Shown here piece by piece: positions 1 to 8,079 of a DNA stretch of 64,000 nt; position 1 is the stretch's first letter; every line of letters starts with the position of its first letter. The notes beneath the pieces are model-generated. The model saw only the letters and a program-made list of their open reading frames with translations. It did not search any database and was not told the DNA's origin. The stretch comes from Streptomyces shenzhenensis (lineage in GTDB: Bacteria; Actinomycetota; Actinomycetes; Streptomycetales; Streptomycetaceae): positions 62,001 to 126,000 of the forward strand of contig NZ_PENI01000019.1 of assembly GCF_003688995.1 (NCBI RefSeq), in the 5' to 3' direction. Both the position numbers and the translations under genes were made by a program.

Positions 1-987
1 CCGCCACGCTTCGACTCGGTCCGCTTCGCCACCTACCTGCCGGACCCCGGCCGGCCCAGCCAGACCGAGGCCGTGCGGGTCCTGGAAGACTTCGCGGCCG
101 GTCTCGGCGGTCCGGCCGCGACGGGCGGCGCGAAGCGCGGGTTCCTCGGCCTCGGCAGGTCCAGGGCCGCGAAGACCCCGGCCGGCCCGCGCGGCGTCTA
201 CCTGGACGGCGGATACGGCGTCGGCAAGACCCATCTGCTCGCCTCCCTCTGGCACGCCACCCCGGCCGAGCCCGCGCTCAAGGCGTTCGGCACCTTCGTC
301 GAGCTGACGAACCTGGTCGGCGCCCTCGGCTTCCAGGAGACCGTGCGCACGCTCGGCGGCCACCGGCTGCTGTGCATCGACGAGTTCGAGCTGGACGACC
401 CCGGCGACACGGTCCTGGTGTCGACGCTGCTGGGCCGGCTGGTCGACGCGGGCGTCGCGCTCGCCGCCACCTCCAACACCCTGCCGGGCAAGCTGGGCGA
501 GGGCCGGTTCGCGTCCGCCGACTTCCTGCGCGAGATCCAGGGCCTGTCCGCCCGCTTCCGCACCCTGCGCATCGACGGCGAGGACTACCGCCACCGCGGC
601 CTGCCCGAGGCGCCGGCGCCGTACTCGGACGAGCAGGTGACCCGGACGGCGTACGCCACCGAGGGCGCCTCGCTCGACGACTTCCCGCAGCTCCTCGACC
701 ACCTCGCGAAGGTGCACCCGAGCCGCTACGGCGCGCTGACCGACGGCGTGCGGGCGGTGTGCCTCACCGGCGTGCGGGCGGTGCCCGACCAGTCCACGGC
801 GCTGCGCCTCGTGGTCCTCGCGGACCGGCTCTACGACCGTGAGGTGCCCGTCCTCGCCTCCGGGGCGCCCTTCGACGAGCTGTTCAGCGAGGAGATGCTG
901 AACGGCGGCTACCGCAAGAAGTACTTCCGCGCGATATCCCGGCTCACCGCACTCGCCCGGGACGCGCAGCCCCTCGTGTCGGTCTGA
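1..987 (+). CDS. zapE: Cell division protein ZapE (AFG1-like ATPase), 5' end missing
   Basis: The reading frame is open from base 1, so the gene starts left of the window; 328 residues are visible. A Walker A motif (GGYGVGKTH) sits near visible residue 70, a Walker B motif (LLCIDEFELDD) about 50 residues later, and an AATSNTLP sensor-like segment follows. This order is typical of AFG1/ZapE AAA-type P-loop ATPases, which associate with the division machinery in other bacteria. The C-terminal YFRAISRLTALARDAQPL is family-like. It is transcribed towards the carbonic anhydrase genes but is separated from them by a hairpin-containing gap. The family assignment is firm; the cellular role in Streptomyces is inferred. 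Confidence 0.9.
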   Translation, partial: PPRFDSVRFATYLPDPGRPSQTEAVRVLEDFAAGLGGPAATGGAKRGFLGLGRSRAAKTPAGPRGVYLDGGYGVGKTHLLASLWHATPAEPALKAFGTFVELTNLVGALGFQETVRTLGGHRLLCIDEFELDDPGDTVLVSTLLGRLVDAGVALAATSNTLPGKLGEGRFASADFLREIQGLSARFRTLRIDGEDYRHRGLPEAPAPYSDEQVTRTAYATEGASLDDFPQLLDHLAKVHPSRYGALTDGVRAVCLTGVRAVPDQSTALRLVVLADRLYDREVPVLASGAPFDELFSEEMLNGGYRKKYFRAISRLTALARDAQPLVSV

Positions 988-1071
988 CAATCGATCAAAT
1001 TCCGCGGGCCAAGGACTGGTTCACGCCATAGGACCCGCTTTTTTCACTCTCTCCTGCGCCCGAAACGCGGA

Positions 1072-1103
1072 GTTAACCCTGCAAACAACTTTGCAGGGTT
1101 AAC
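1072..1103. promoter_or_regulatory. Perfect 14-bp inverted repeat (operator or terminator)
   Basis: GTTAACCCTGCAAA (1072-1085), the loop CAAC, then the exact reverse complement at 1090-1103. It is unusually AT-rich for this genome, has no following T-run, and lies upstream of two TTGACC hexamers (1111-1116 and 1122-1127). It therefore looks more like an operator for the downstream secreted protein and carbonic anhydrase genes than a zapE terminator. The core TGCAA-N6-TTGCA resembles, but does not exactly match, the Nur-box spacing I remember (N5). Confidence 0.6.
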
Positions 1104-1173
1104 GTGTTTCTTGACCATCCATTGACCAATGCTTGGTACGTACTAGAGGCGCGAATTATCGAGAGGGGGGCGC

Positions 1174-1569
1174 ATGTTCCGAGGTAGAACGCACCGGAGT
1201 GCGCTGACGCTCCTCACCACCCTGCTGCTCACTCTGCAATTCTTCGCGCCCGCGGATTCCTTCGCATCCGCGCACACAATCCGTCATGTCGAGGCCAAGA
1301 CTCCATCCGGATCCGAGATTTCCGGGAAGGCGTCACGCGACGGCACGGGAACGCATCGCGACACAGAGCGCTTCGAGGAGCAGCCCGGTCCGTCGCAGGC
1401 CCGTGACCGCCGGCGCGCCGCCGTCTCGAGGCGGGCGCACGAGCGCCGGCGGCCCGCCCGGGCCACGGCGACCCCGCGCCCGGCGTCCGCGCCGGGCGCC
1501 GTGCACCACCGCATCCCGAGACCCTCGAGAGCCCACACTCCGGCGGTGCTTCAGGTCTTCCGCTGCTGA
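1174..1569 (+). CDS. Small secreted basic protein of unknown function
   Basis: 131 residues. The N-terminus is a clear signal peptide: basic MFRGRTHRS, then a hydrophobic LTLLTTLLLTLQFFAPADSFA core with a probable cleavage after SFA. The mature part is strongly basic and low-complexity, with many Arg, Ala and Pro residues, a few Cys and no recognisable domain. The start is supported by a GAGAGGGGGG purine run just before the ATG. It precedes the carbonic anhydrase gene by about 75 bp in the same direction and may share its promoter. I do not recognise a family; the low-complexity tail makes the coding call moderate rather than certain. Confidence 0.6.
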   Translation: MFRGRTHRSALTLLTTLLLTLQFFAPADSFASAHTIRHVEAKTPSGSEISGKASRDGTGTHRDTERFEEQPGPSQARDRRRAAVSRRAHERRRPARATATPRPASAPGAVHHRIPRPSRAHTPAVLQVFRC

Positions 1570-1643
1570 GAGACGGGCTGCCCCCACCACCGTCGTGCAC
1601 GTCCGACGCGCCGGCTCGGCGCGCCAGGAGGAACCAACACACC

Positions 1644-2222
1644 ATGCAGCCCCTCATCGACAACGCCCGTACCTTCGGACAGCGCCCTGAGGAGTTCGCC
1701 AAGCTCGCCGAAGGCCAGTCCCCGCAGGTCCTGTTCATCACCTGCTCCGACTCGCGGGTCGTCCCGGCCCTGATCACCGGCGCCCGCCCCGGTGAGCTGT
1801 TCGAACTGCGCACCGCCGGCAACATCGTCCCGCCGTACGCGTCCGCGCACCCCACCGCCGAGGCGGCCACCGTCGAGTACGCCGTCGAGGTGCTCGGCGT
1901 CCGCGACGTCGTCGTCTGCGGCCACTCCCACTGCGGTGCCGTCGGCGCGCTGGTGCGCGGCGACGATCTGACCGCCGTACCCGCCGTGCGCGACTGGCTG
2001 GCGCACGCGACCCCACGCCCGGCCGGAGCGGCCGAGGACCCCGCTGTCGCCGAGGGCGTGCAGAGCCACGCCCTGACCCAGCTGCTGCGGCTGCGCTCGT
2101 ACCCGTGCGTGGCCCAGAAGCTGGCCCAGGGGCAACTCGCCCTGCACGCCTGGTACTACGAGGTGCACACCGGCGCCGTCCGGACGCACGTCGCGCAGAC
2201 CGACACCTTCGAAGCACTGTGA
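1644..2222 (+). CDS. Beta-class carbonic anhydrase
   Basis: 192 residues. Zinc ligands are visible as Cys34 (in CSDSRV, with the Asp36/Arg38 dyad), His94 and Cys97 (in CGHSHCGAV), which is the beta-carbonic anhydrase signature. The enzyme interconverts CO2 and bicarbonate in the cytoplasm. AGGAGG at 1626-1631 fixes the ATG. Its TGA overlaps the GTG start of the following SulP transporter by four bases (GTGA), so the two are probably translated together. A carbonic anhydrase plus SulP pair is a known arrangement for bicarbonate uptake and hydration, so inorganic carbon handling is the likely shared job. Confidence 0.95.
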   Translation: MQPLIDNARTFGQRPEEFAKLAEGQSPQVLFITCSDSRVVPALITGARPGELFELRTAGNIVPPYASAHPTAEAATVEYAVEVLGVRDVVVCGHSHCGAVGALVRGDDLTAVPAVRDWLAHATPRPAGAAEDPAVAEGVQSHALTQLLRLRSYPCVAQKLAQGQLALHAWYYEVHTGAVRTHVAQTDTFEAL

Positions 2223-3691
2223 GTGGCGCCGTGACGAACCCGTTCCCTCATCTCAGGCAGGACTTCACCGCTTCCCTCGTCGTCTTCCTGGTCGCGCTCC
2301 CGCTGTGCGTGGGCGTGGCCGTCGCCTCCGGCGTACCGGCCGAACTCGGCCTGGTCACCGGCATCGTCGGAGGCATCGTCACCGGGCTGATGCGCGGCAG
2401 CAGCCTCCAGGTCTCCGGTCCGGCCGCCGGCCTCACCGTGCTGGTCTTCGAGGCGGTGCACCAGTTCGGGCTGCCCGTGCTCGGGGTGATCGTGCTCGTC
2501 AGCGGGGTGCTCCAGATGGCGATGGGCGCCCTGCGGCTCGGGCGCTGGTTCCGGGCCATCTCGGTCTCGGTGGTGGAGGGCATGCTGGCCGGTATCGGCC
2601 TGGTGCTGATCGCCGGACAGCTGTATCCGGCGCTGGCCGCCGAGGCCCCCGGTTCGGGCCCCGGCAAGATAGCGGGGCTGCCCGGGGCGCTCGCGGACGC
2701 CCTCGCCGACACGGACGCGCTGGCCTCCCTCGCCGTCGGCGCGGGCACGATCGCGGTCCTCGTGCTGTGGCGGTTCGCCCCCGCGCCGGTCCGCGCGGTA
2801 CCGGGCCCGCTCGCCGCGGTGGGCCTCGCCACACTGGCGGCGGCGGCCCTCGGTCTGCCGGTGGCGACCGTCGAGGTGCAGGGGCTGCTGGGCTCGGTCC
2901 AGCCGCCGCCGCTGAGCGCCTTCGGCGAACTCGCCGGCATCGGGGTGCTGGGCACGGTCGTCGCGTTCACGCTGATCGCGTCCGCCGAGTCGCTGTTCAG
3001 CGCGGCGGCCGTGGACCGGCTGCACGACGGGCCGCGCACCGAGTACGACAAGGAGCTGGCCGCCCAGGGCGCCGGCAACACGATCTGCGGGCTGCTCGGC
3101 GCACTGCCGATGACCGCGGTGATCGTGCGCAGCGCGGCGAACGTGCAGGCGGGCGCCCGCACCAAGGCGTCCCGGGTCCTGCACGGCGTCTGGCTGCTGC
3201 TGTTCGCGGCCCTGCTGCCGGACGTGCTGGGCTACATCCCGATCCCCGCCCTCGCGGGCATCCTGGTGTACTCGGGCGCCAAGCTCATCCCGGTGCGGGC
3301 GCTGGCCGCGCTGTGGCGCGAGTCCCGGGGTGAGGCGCTGATCCTGGTGGTCACGGCCGTCTCGATCGTCGTGGTCAGCATGTTCGAGGGCGTGCTCATC
3401 GGCCTGGCGATGGCGATCGCCAAGACGGCGTGGGAGGCCTCGCACGTCAGGCTGGAGTTCGTCGACAAGGGCGCCGGCCCGGTCGAGGCGTATCTGTCCG
3501 GCAACGCGACCTTCCTGCGGCTGCCGAAGATCCTCGACAGCCTGGAGGCGCTGCCCAAGGACCGGCCGGTCCGGCTCGACCTGTCCGGCCTGCACCACCT
3601 GGATCACGCCTGCCGTACGGCGCTGGAGTCCTGGGCCGAGCGGCACAGCTCGGCCGGGACCGAGCCGGTACGGCTCACGGCGGCGCGGTAA
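2219..3691 (+). CDS. SulP family anion transporter (probable bicarbonate or sulfate)
   Basis: 490 residues starting at the GTG that overlaps the carbonic anhydrase stop codon. It is polytopic: about 10-12 hydrophobic segments occupy residues 12-410, beginning FTASLVVFLVALPLCVGVAVASG, the conserved SulP N-terminal helix. A small STAS domain follows (roughly 410-490) with RPVRLDLSGLHHLDHACRTAL. The substrate is not readable from sequence; coupling to carbonic anhydrase favours bicarbonate over sulfate. A GTG four codons later is an alternative start, but the GTGA overlap makes the first more likely. Confidence 0.92.
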   Translation: MSGAVTNPFPHLRQDFTASLVVFLVALPLCVGVAVASGVPAELGLVTGIVGGIVTGLMRGSSLQVSGPAAGLTVLVFEAVHQFGLPVLGVIVLVSGVLQMAMGALRLGRWFRAISVSVVEGMLAGIGLVLIAGQLYPALAAEAPGSGPGKIAGLPGALADALADTDALASLAVGAGTIAVLVLWRFAPAPVRAVPGPLAAVGLATLAAAALGLPVATVEVQGLLGSVQPPPLSAFGELAGIGVLGTVVAFTLIASAESLFSAAAVDRLHDGPRTEYDKELAAQGAGNTICGLLGALPMTAVIVRSAANVQAGARTKASRVLHGVWLLLFAALLPDVLGYIPIPALAGILVYSGAKLIPVRALAALWRESRGEALILVVTAVSIVVVSMFEGVLIGLAMAIAKTAWEASHVRLEFVDKGAGPVEAYLSGNATFLRLPKILDSLEALPKDRPVRLDLSGLHHLDHACRTALESWAERHSSAGTEPVRLTAAR

Positions 3692-3792
3692 CGCGCCCGT
3701 CTGGTCCGGGGCAGGGGCGTGGCCCCGGACCAGACACCGGGCATATCGTTGCAGGAGCGGATGGAACGGGCCGCTGAGCGGAGGAGGCCGCC

Positions 3793-4707
3793 ATGCTCTC
3801 GGACCTGTTGGGCGCCCTCGTGGGCCTCGGTGCCGCCGGCCTGGTCTACCTGGCCGCGGCGGCCCGGGTCGTCAAGCAGTACGAACGCGGCGTGGTCTTC
3901 CGGCTCGGGCGGGTCATGGACCCGACCCGGACGCCGGGCTTCACCTTGGTGATCCCGGGGGTCGACCGGCTGCACAAGGTCAATATGCAGATCGTGACGA
4001 TGCCGATCCCGGCGCAGGAGGGCATCACCCGCGACAACGTGACCGTGCGGGTCGACGCGGTCGTGTACTTCAAGGTCATGGACGCGACGGCCGCGATCGT
4101 CAACGTCGAGGACTACCGGTTCGCCGTCTCCCAGATGGCGCAGACCTCGCTGCGCTCGATCATCGGCAAGAGCGATCTCGACGATCTGCTGTCCAACCGG
4201 GAGAAGCTCAACCAGGGCCTGGAGTTGATGATCGACAGCCCGGCCGTGGGCTGGGGCGTGCAGATCGACCGGGTCGAGATCAAGGACGTCTCGCTGCCGG
4301 ACACGATGAAGCGGTCCATGGCCCGCCAGGCCGAGGCGGACCGCGAGCGCCGGGCCCGGATCATCAACGCCGACGCGGAATTCCAGGCGTCGAAGAAGCT
4401 GGCTGAGGCGGCCCAGCAGATGGCCGACACCCCCGCCGCGCTGCAGCTGCGGCTGCTGCAGACGGTGGTGGCGGTGGCCGCCGAGAAGAACTCCACGCTG
4501 GTGCTGCCCTTCCCGGTGGAGCTGCTCCGCTTCCTGGAGAAGGCACAGCAGCCGCCGACGGGCAGCGACGCGGCGCCTCCCGCCGCACCCCACACCGAAT
4601 CCACCGCACCGAACGGCCAGGACCACTCCACCGCCCGGGCACCCCGCCCGACCCGCGCGCCCCAGGAGGACACACCGCCCCCCGACCCCCGCCCGGACCG
4701 CCCCTGA
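3793..4707 (+). CDS. SPFH/Band 7 (slipin, stomatin-like) membrane protein
   Basis: 304 residues. One N-terminal hydrophobic segment (LLGALVGLGAAGLVYLAAAARV) anchors the protein, followed by the SPFH signature (VVKQYERGVVFRLGRVMDPTRTPGFTLVIPGVDRLHKVNM) and a coiled-coil-prone stretch (KRSMARQAEADRERRARIINADAEFQA). The last 50 residues are Pro/Thr-rich and disordered. Slipins scaffold membrane microdomains, often with an NfeD protein; none is encoded next to it here. GGAGG immediately upstream supports the ATG. The family is certain; no partner or substrate is visible. Confidence 0.92.
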   Translation: MLSDLLGALVGLGAAGLVYLAAAARVVKQYERGVVFRLGRVMDPTRTPGFTLVIPGVDRLHKVNMQIVTMPIPAQEGITRDNVTVRVDAVVYFKVMDATAAIVNVEDYRFAVSQMAQTSLRSIIGKSDLDDLLSNREKLNQGLELMIDSPAVGWGVQIDRVEIKDVSLPDTMKRSMARQAEADRERRARIINADAEFQASKKLAEAAQQMADTPAALQLRLLQTVVAVAAEKNSTLVLPFPVELLRFLEKAQQPPTGSDAAPPAAPHTESTAPNGQDHSTARAPRPTRAPQEDTPPPDPRPDRP

Positions 4708-4843
4708 GCCAGGCAGCCGAACTCCCGCACGGTCCTCCGCGACCCCACGGGAGCAGCCCTGCGGGCCCCGACCGCCCCGCCCCTCGGACGCCCACCGCCA
4801 TCCGGCCGTCACCCGCCACAACCCGCGCACCACAGGAGAACGC

Positions 4844-5413
4844 ATGCGCAACCGTCCGGTGATCGTCGGAGTGCTGGCCGCCGTGCTCGGCGGTGCCGCG
4901 GCCTGTGGGGACGGCGGGGCCGCCACGCCCACGGCCTCCTCCCCCGCGCCGTCGTCCGGGCAGCACATCGCCGTGACGAGTTCCGCCTTCGCCGAGGGCG
5001 GTACGATCCCGCGCCGCCACACCTGCGACGGCGCGGACGTCTCACCGCCGCTCGCCTTCTCCGGCGTACCCGCGGGAGCGACCTCGCTGGCCCTGCTCGT
5101 CGAGGACACCGACGCCCCGCAGGGCCCGTTCACGCACTGGCTGGTGTGGGACATCGCGCCGCGCACCACGGCGCTGACCGCGGGCCACGCGCCCGAGGGC
5201 GCGGCGCAGGGCCGCAACGGCTTCCGCAAGCCCGGCTACGGCGGCCCGTGCCCGCCGCGGGGCGACCGGCCGCACCACTACGTCTTCACGGTCTACGCCG
5301 CCGACCGGCGTCCGGACCTCACTCCGGCGACCGCCACCGCCGACGGCCTCCGGCGCGCCCTCGCCGGCCACACCCTCGCCTCCGGCACCCTGACCGGCCG
5401 CTACGGCCGCTGA
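4844..5413 (+). CDS. YbhB/YbcL (PEBP) family lipoprotein
   Basis: 189 residues. The signal sequence ends in a lipobox-like AAACGDGG (Cys near residue 22), so it is probably a lipid-anchored extracellular protein. The body is a PEBP fold: FAEGGTIPRRHTCDGADVSPPLAFSGVP, LLVEDTDAPQGPFTHWLVWDI and GYGGPCPPRGDRPHHYVFTVYA carry the conserved Asp-Pro and His residues of the ligand pocket. The bacterial members are called Raf kinase inhibitor-like by homology only; their physiological ligand is unknown. AGGAGAA precedes the ATG. No operon partner is evident. Confidence 0.92.
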   Translation: MRNRPVIVGVLAAVLGGAAACGDGGAATPTASSPAPSSGQHIAVTSSAFAEGGTIPRRHTCDGADVSPPLAFSGVPAGATSLALLVEDTDAPQGPFTHWLVWDIAPRTTALTAGHAPEGAAQGRNGFRKPGYGGPCPPRGDRPHHYVFTVYAADRRPDLTPATATADGLRRALAGHTLASGTLTGRYGR

Positions 5414-5500
5414 GCAGACGCCCGGCGGCCCACCGGGCGGGCGCCACAGCGCGCGCGGGGCCGGGCGGGTGACGCGCTCCCAGCCCCCGAGCCATGTCGT

Positions 5501-5529
5501 CCGACAGGCCACTTCTCCAGTCATATCTT
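5501..5529 (+). promoter_or_regulatory. Candidate promoter for the polysaccharide deacetylase
   Basis: CCGACA (5501-5506), a 17-bp spacer, then TATCTT (5524-5529). A transcript from it would begin at about 5536, exactly at the GTG that fits the signal peptide best, suggesting leaderless translation. Inferred from spacing only. Confidence 0.4.
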
Positions 5530-5535
5530 CGTACG

Positions 5536-6393
5536 GTGTTCACTCACGTACGCCGCATCACCGCCCTCTGCGCCCTGGGCGCAGCCCTCGCCGCCTGCGG
5601 CACCGTCAAGGCCCCGCGCGCCGCGGGCGGGGCCCCGGCCGAGCCGACCGCCTCCCCCTCCTCCGCCCCGCCCTCGCGCCCGCCCACGCTCACCCCGGGC
5701 CCCGGCGGTCTCACCCCGGTCTTCACGAACGGCCCGCGCACCGGGGGCAAGACCGTCGCCCTCACCTTCGACGCCGACATGACCGCCGACCAGGGACCGC
5801 GCGCCGCGGCGGGCGAGCACTTCGACAACCCCGAGCTCATCGCCGCCCTGCGCGACCTGAAGGTCCCGGCGACCGTGTTCATGACCGGGCGATGGGCCGA
5901 GCAGTACCCGGCCGAGGCCCGCTCCATCGGCGGCGACCCGCTGTTCGAGGTCGCCAACCACTCCTACAGCCACTACGCCTTCACCGCCGACTGCTACGGC
6001 CTGCCGACCGTCTCCGTCGACCGGATGCGCTCGGACGTGGAGCAGGCGTACACCTCCCTCCGCAAGGCGGGCGTGCCGCACCCGATGCCGTACTTCCGCT
6101 TCCCCGGCGGCTGCTACGACCGGCAGTCACTGCGCGCGCTGAGCGGGCTCGGGGTCACCGCGGTGCAGTGGGACGTGGTGAGCGGGGACGCGTTCGCGAC
6201 GGACGCCGACGCGGTCGTCAGGCAGGTGCTGGAGGGGGTGAAGCCCGGGTCGGTGGTCGTCATGCACTGCACCCGCAGCGCCGCCCCGACGACCGAGCGG
6301 GTCGTGCGCACGATCGTGCCGGAACTGCGCAAGCGGGGCTTTCGGTTCGTGAAGGTGTCCGCGCTGATCTCGCAGACCGGCGCCGGCCGCTGA
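5536..6393 (+). CDS. Secreted polysaccharide deacetylase (CE4, NodB-like) lipoprotein
   Basis: 285 residues from the GTG at 5536, which gives a compact lipoprotein signal (VRRITALCALGAALAACG). An upstream in-frame ATG at 5494 would add 14 residues but has no good ribosome binding site. CE4 motifs are present in order: LTFDADMT (TFDD-like, with catalytic and metal Asp), NHSYSH (HxxxH-type metal site), FRFPGGCYD (RxPxG) and VVVMHC near the end. Expected activity is removal of N- or O-acetyl groups from peptidoglycan, chitin oligomers or another glycan outside the membrane. It stands alone, so the substrate is open. Confidence 0.9.
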   Translation: MFTHVRRITALCALGAALAACGTVKAPRAAGGAPAEPTASPSSAPPSRPPTLTPGPGGLTPVFTNGPRTGGKTVALTFDADMTADQGPRAAAGEHFDNPELIAALRDLKVPATVFMTGRWAEQYPAEARSIGGDPLFEVANHSYSHYAFTADCYGLPTVSVDRMRSDVEQAYTSLRKAGVPHPMPYFRFPGGCYDRQSLRALSGLGVTAVQWDVVSGDAFATDADAVVRQVLEGVKPGSVVVMHCTRSAAPTTERVVRTIVPELRKRGFRFVKVSALISQTGAGR

Positions 6394-6411
6394 CCGGCCT
6401 ACGCTGAGCAC

Positions 6412-6594
6412 ATGACCGACGAGGACCCCAGCCCGCTCAGCGGCCCCGGCCGGCCCGCCCCGGCCGGCGGTCCGCCGTACGCGGAGTGCGTGCTGTGCCG
6501 CGAGCCGACCGAGTACCCGCAGGCGCACCGGGGCGTCACGCTGTGCCCCGCCTGCGAGTGGCAGGAGGCGCAGCGCACCGCCTGCTCGGGGTGA
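6412..6594 (+). CDS. Small conserved zinc-ribbon-like protein
   Basis: 60 residues. A Pro/Gly-rich N-terminus precedes two Cys pairs, ECVLCREPTEYPQ and TLCPACEWQEAQ, in the CxxC...CxxC arrangement of a metal-binding knuckle. It ends SACSG-like with another Cys. It lies 18 bp after the deacetylase stop codon. Small proteins like this are common and conserved in Streptomyces but uncharacterised. I infer zinc binding from the Cys spacing only. Confidence 0.75.
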   Translation: MTDEDPSPLSGPGRPAPAGGPPYAECVLCREPTEYPQAHRGVTLCPACEWQEAQRTACSG

Positions 6595-6654
6595 CCGACG
6601 GCCCGTGCGCACCGGGCCACCGCGGCGCCGCCCGGCCCCGTAGGGTGGGCTGTC

Positions 6655-7388
6655 GTGAGCGACGTTCCTGACTCCCCCGGTGACAGCCCCTTCCGTGCCG
6701 CGCGCTCCCCGCGCGACGAGGCCCCGCAGTTCGTGCTGCCGCTCGTCGTGCGGATCGAGCGGGCGGCGCCGCCCGCGCGCACCGACGCCCTGGAGACCGC
6801 TGCGCGGGCCGTGCTCGTGCTGCTCGCGGACGAGCGGGCGCGGGCGACGGGGAGTGGGCGCGGGCGGTGCGGGACTGGCAGGACGCCCGGATCCGCAAGG
6901 TGGTGCGGCGGGCCCGGGGCGCCGAGTGGCGGCGGGCCGAGGCGCTGCCGGGCATCACCGTCACCGGGAAGTCCGCGGAGGTGCGGGTCTTCCCGCCGGT
7001 GCCGCTGGACGCCTGGCCCAAGGACCTGGCCCGGCTCCAGGTGTCCGGCACCGAACTCGACGACCCGGAGCCGCCGGGCCCCGACCCGGCCCAGCCCGTG
7101 CTGTGGCTGAACCCGGAGCTCGACATGTCGGCAGGCAAGGCGATGGCCCAGGCCGGGCACGGCGCCCAGCTCGCCTGGTGGGAACTGTCCGCCGCGGAGC
7201 GGGCCGACTGGCGGGACGCCGGCTTCCCCCTGGCCGTGCGCACCGCGGACCCGGCGTCCTGGCGCGAACTGACCGTCAGCGGACTCCCGTTGGTACAGGA
7301 CGCCGGCTTCACAGAGATCGCCCCCGGGCTAACTCTTGCAGTCGAGGGACATCACCGCGTCAGCTCCCTGCCACACCCCCAGCCGTAA
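6655..7388 (+). pseudogene. Peptidyl-tRNA hydrolase (Pth2-like), frameshifted and 3'-disrupted
   Basis: A GTG start opens a frame reading QFVLPLVVRIERAAPPARTDALETAARAVLVLLADERAR. At about 6843 one base is missing, and the protein continues in the -1 frame as DGEWARAVRDWQDARIRKVVRR through LNPELDMSAGKAMAQAGHGA, the conserved Pth2-like segment. After GFTEIAPG (about 7325) the natural C-terminus is replaced by an unrelated tail ending at 7388. The missing end (GAYTVVADHPALG...) is found at 13831-13887. The gene is thus hit twice, by a single-base deletion (or sequencing error) and by insertion of a 6.5-kb element. Family identification is from remembered Streptomyces homologs. Confidence 0.8.
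7322..7327 (+). other. attL-like left junction of the inserted element
   Basis: CCCCGG is where the pth coding sequence departs from its expected C-terminus. The same hexamer begins the resumed pth sequence at 13827-13832. So short an identity would suit a large serine recombinase better than a tyrosine integrase, but no recombinase gene remains to confirm this. Confidence 0.6.
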
Positions 7389-7401
7389 TCCCAGGGACAC
7401 C

Positions 7402-7430
7402 ACACCCCTGACTGGGTCCGTCAGGGGTGT
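7402..7430. terminator. Hairpin terminator
   Basis: ACACCCCTGAC (7402-7412) and GTCAGGGGTGT (7420-7430) form an 11-bp stem with a 7-nt loop. It abuts the stop codon of the minus-strand phage-gene fragment (7431) and follows the hybrid pth end, so it can serve both strands. Confidence 0.65.
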
Positions 7431-7603
7431 CTACGCGCTGCGCTCGCCGCGCTTCTGCGCCTTTGCCTTGCGCAGCATGTCGACGATCAGCTTCCGGTCC
7501 TCGACGGAGATCGGCATCTCCCACGCCGTCCGCTCCCAGCGATCCGACATGTCGGCGTACGGCGCGCCCTCCTGCTCAAGGATCTCCCGGAGGATCTCCG
7601 CAG
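7431..7603 (-). pseudogene. 3' fragment of an unidentified (phage-like) gene
   Basis: Read on the minus strand, about 57 codons end at a TAG at 7431-7433. The peptide includes ILREILEQEGAPYADMSDRW and a basic end, KAKAQKRGERSA. It has natural amino-acid composition and good codon use but no start codon near the 7603 edge. There it meets, tail against tail's upstream side, another truncated gene on the plus strand. I read this as the C-terminal remnant of a larger element gene lost in a deletion. The function is not recognised. Confidence 0.55.
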
Positions 7604-7822
7604 CTCGCCGACATCAAGGGCACGCTCGGTGTCCTGGTCGAGCGCACGAACCGTACCGACGCCGATGTCCGCCAGCTCCGGGAAGACACGGAGAAGAACA
7701 TCGACGCGCTTCGTGCCGAGGTCGAATCGTTGAAGAAGAACCGGTGGCCACTGCCAGCCGTGGCCGGCCTGACGGGCGTTGGTGCACTCGCGGTATCCAT
7801 GTGGCAGGCCATCGGCAAGTGA
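7601..7822 (+). pseudogene. 3' fragment of a phage coiled-coil/membrane protein (holin- or XhlA-like)
   Basis: About 73 codons from QLADIKGTLGVL onward. The heptad-rich stretch VERTNRTDADVRQLREDTEK and IDALRAEVESLKKNR is followed by one transmembrane helix (WPLPAVAGLTGVGALAVSMW) and a stop at 7820-7822. Small phage proteins with a coiled coil and one C-terminal helix often sit beside lysis genes. The sequence upstream of 7601 belongs to a different gene on the other strand, so the N-terminus is gone. Longer reading frames that extend upstream run through that unrelated gene. Confidence 0.55.
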
Positions 7823-7830
7823 GCCAGATA

Positions 7831-7871
7831 CGCCCCCTGTGCCGCCCGGATTGCGGACGGCACAGGGGGCG
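7831..7871 (+). terminator. Strong hairpin terminator
   Basis: A 14-bp perfect stem, CGCCCCCTGTGCCG (7831-7844) with its complement at 7858-7871, a 13-nt loop, followed by TCTTG. It lies 9 bp after the stop of the phage-derived fragment. Confidence 0.75.
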
Positions 7872-8026
7872 TCTTGCCATGTCGGGGGTCAGCGTACCGG
7901 CCCAGTGGCCCCTCGCCCGATCGGCGTTCTTGGCGGCCCTGGCGGGCTGGATGCGGAGATCCAACCGGCCATGTGGCAGCCGTCCTTGGCGTGCTGCACC
8001 AAAGTCAGCGGAGTTATGCGAGGCGA

Positions 8027-8063
8027 ACAGGGGTTATCTAGATTTCAGCCAGGCAACCCCTGT
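8027..8063 (-). terminator. Probable terminator of the lipoprotein pair
   Basis: ACAGGGGTT (8027-8035) and AACCCCTGT (8055-8063) form a 9-bp stem with a 19-nt loop, 17 bp beyond the stop of the 8080-8580 gene on the minus strand. Confidence 0.5.
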
Positions 8064-8079
8064 CCATAGTGCTGCGTGC

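Noticed and set aside
6830..6860. Programmed frameshifting in pth
   Set aside because: No slippery heptamer or stimulatory structure stands out, and pth homologs are not known for recoding; a deletion or sequencing error is simpler.
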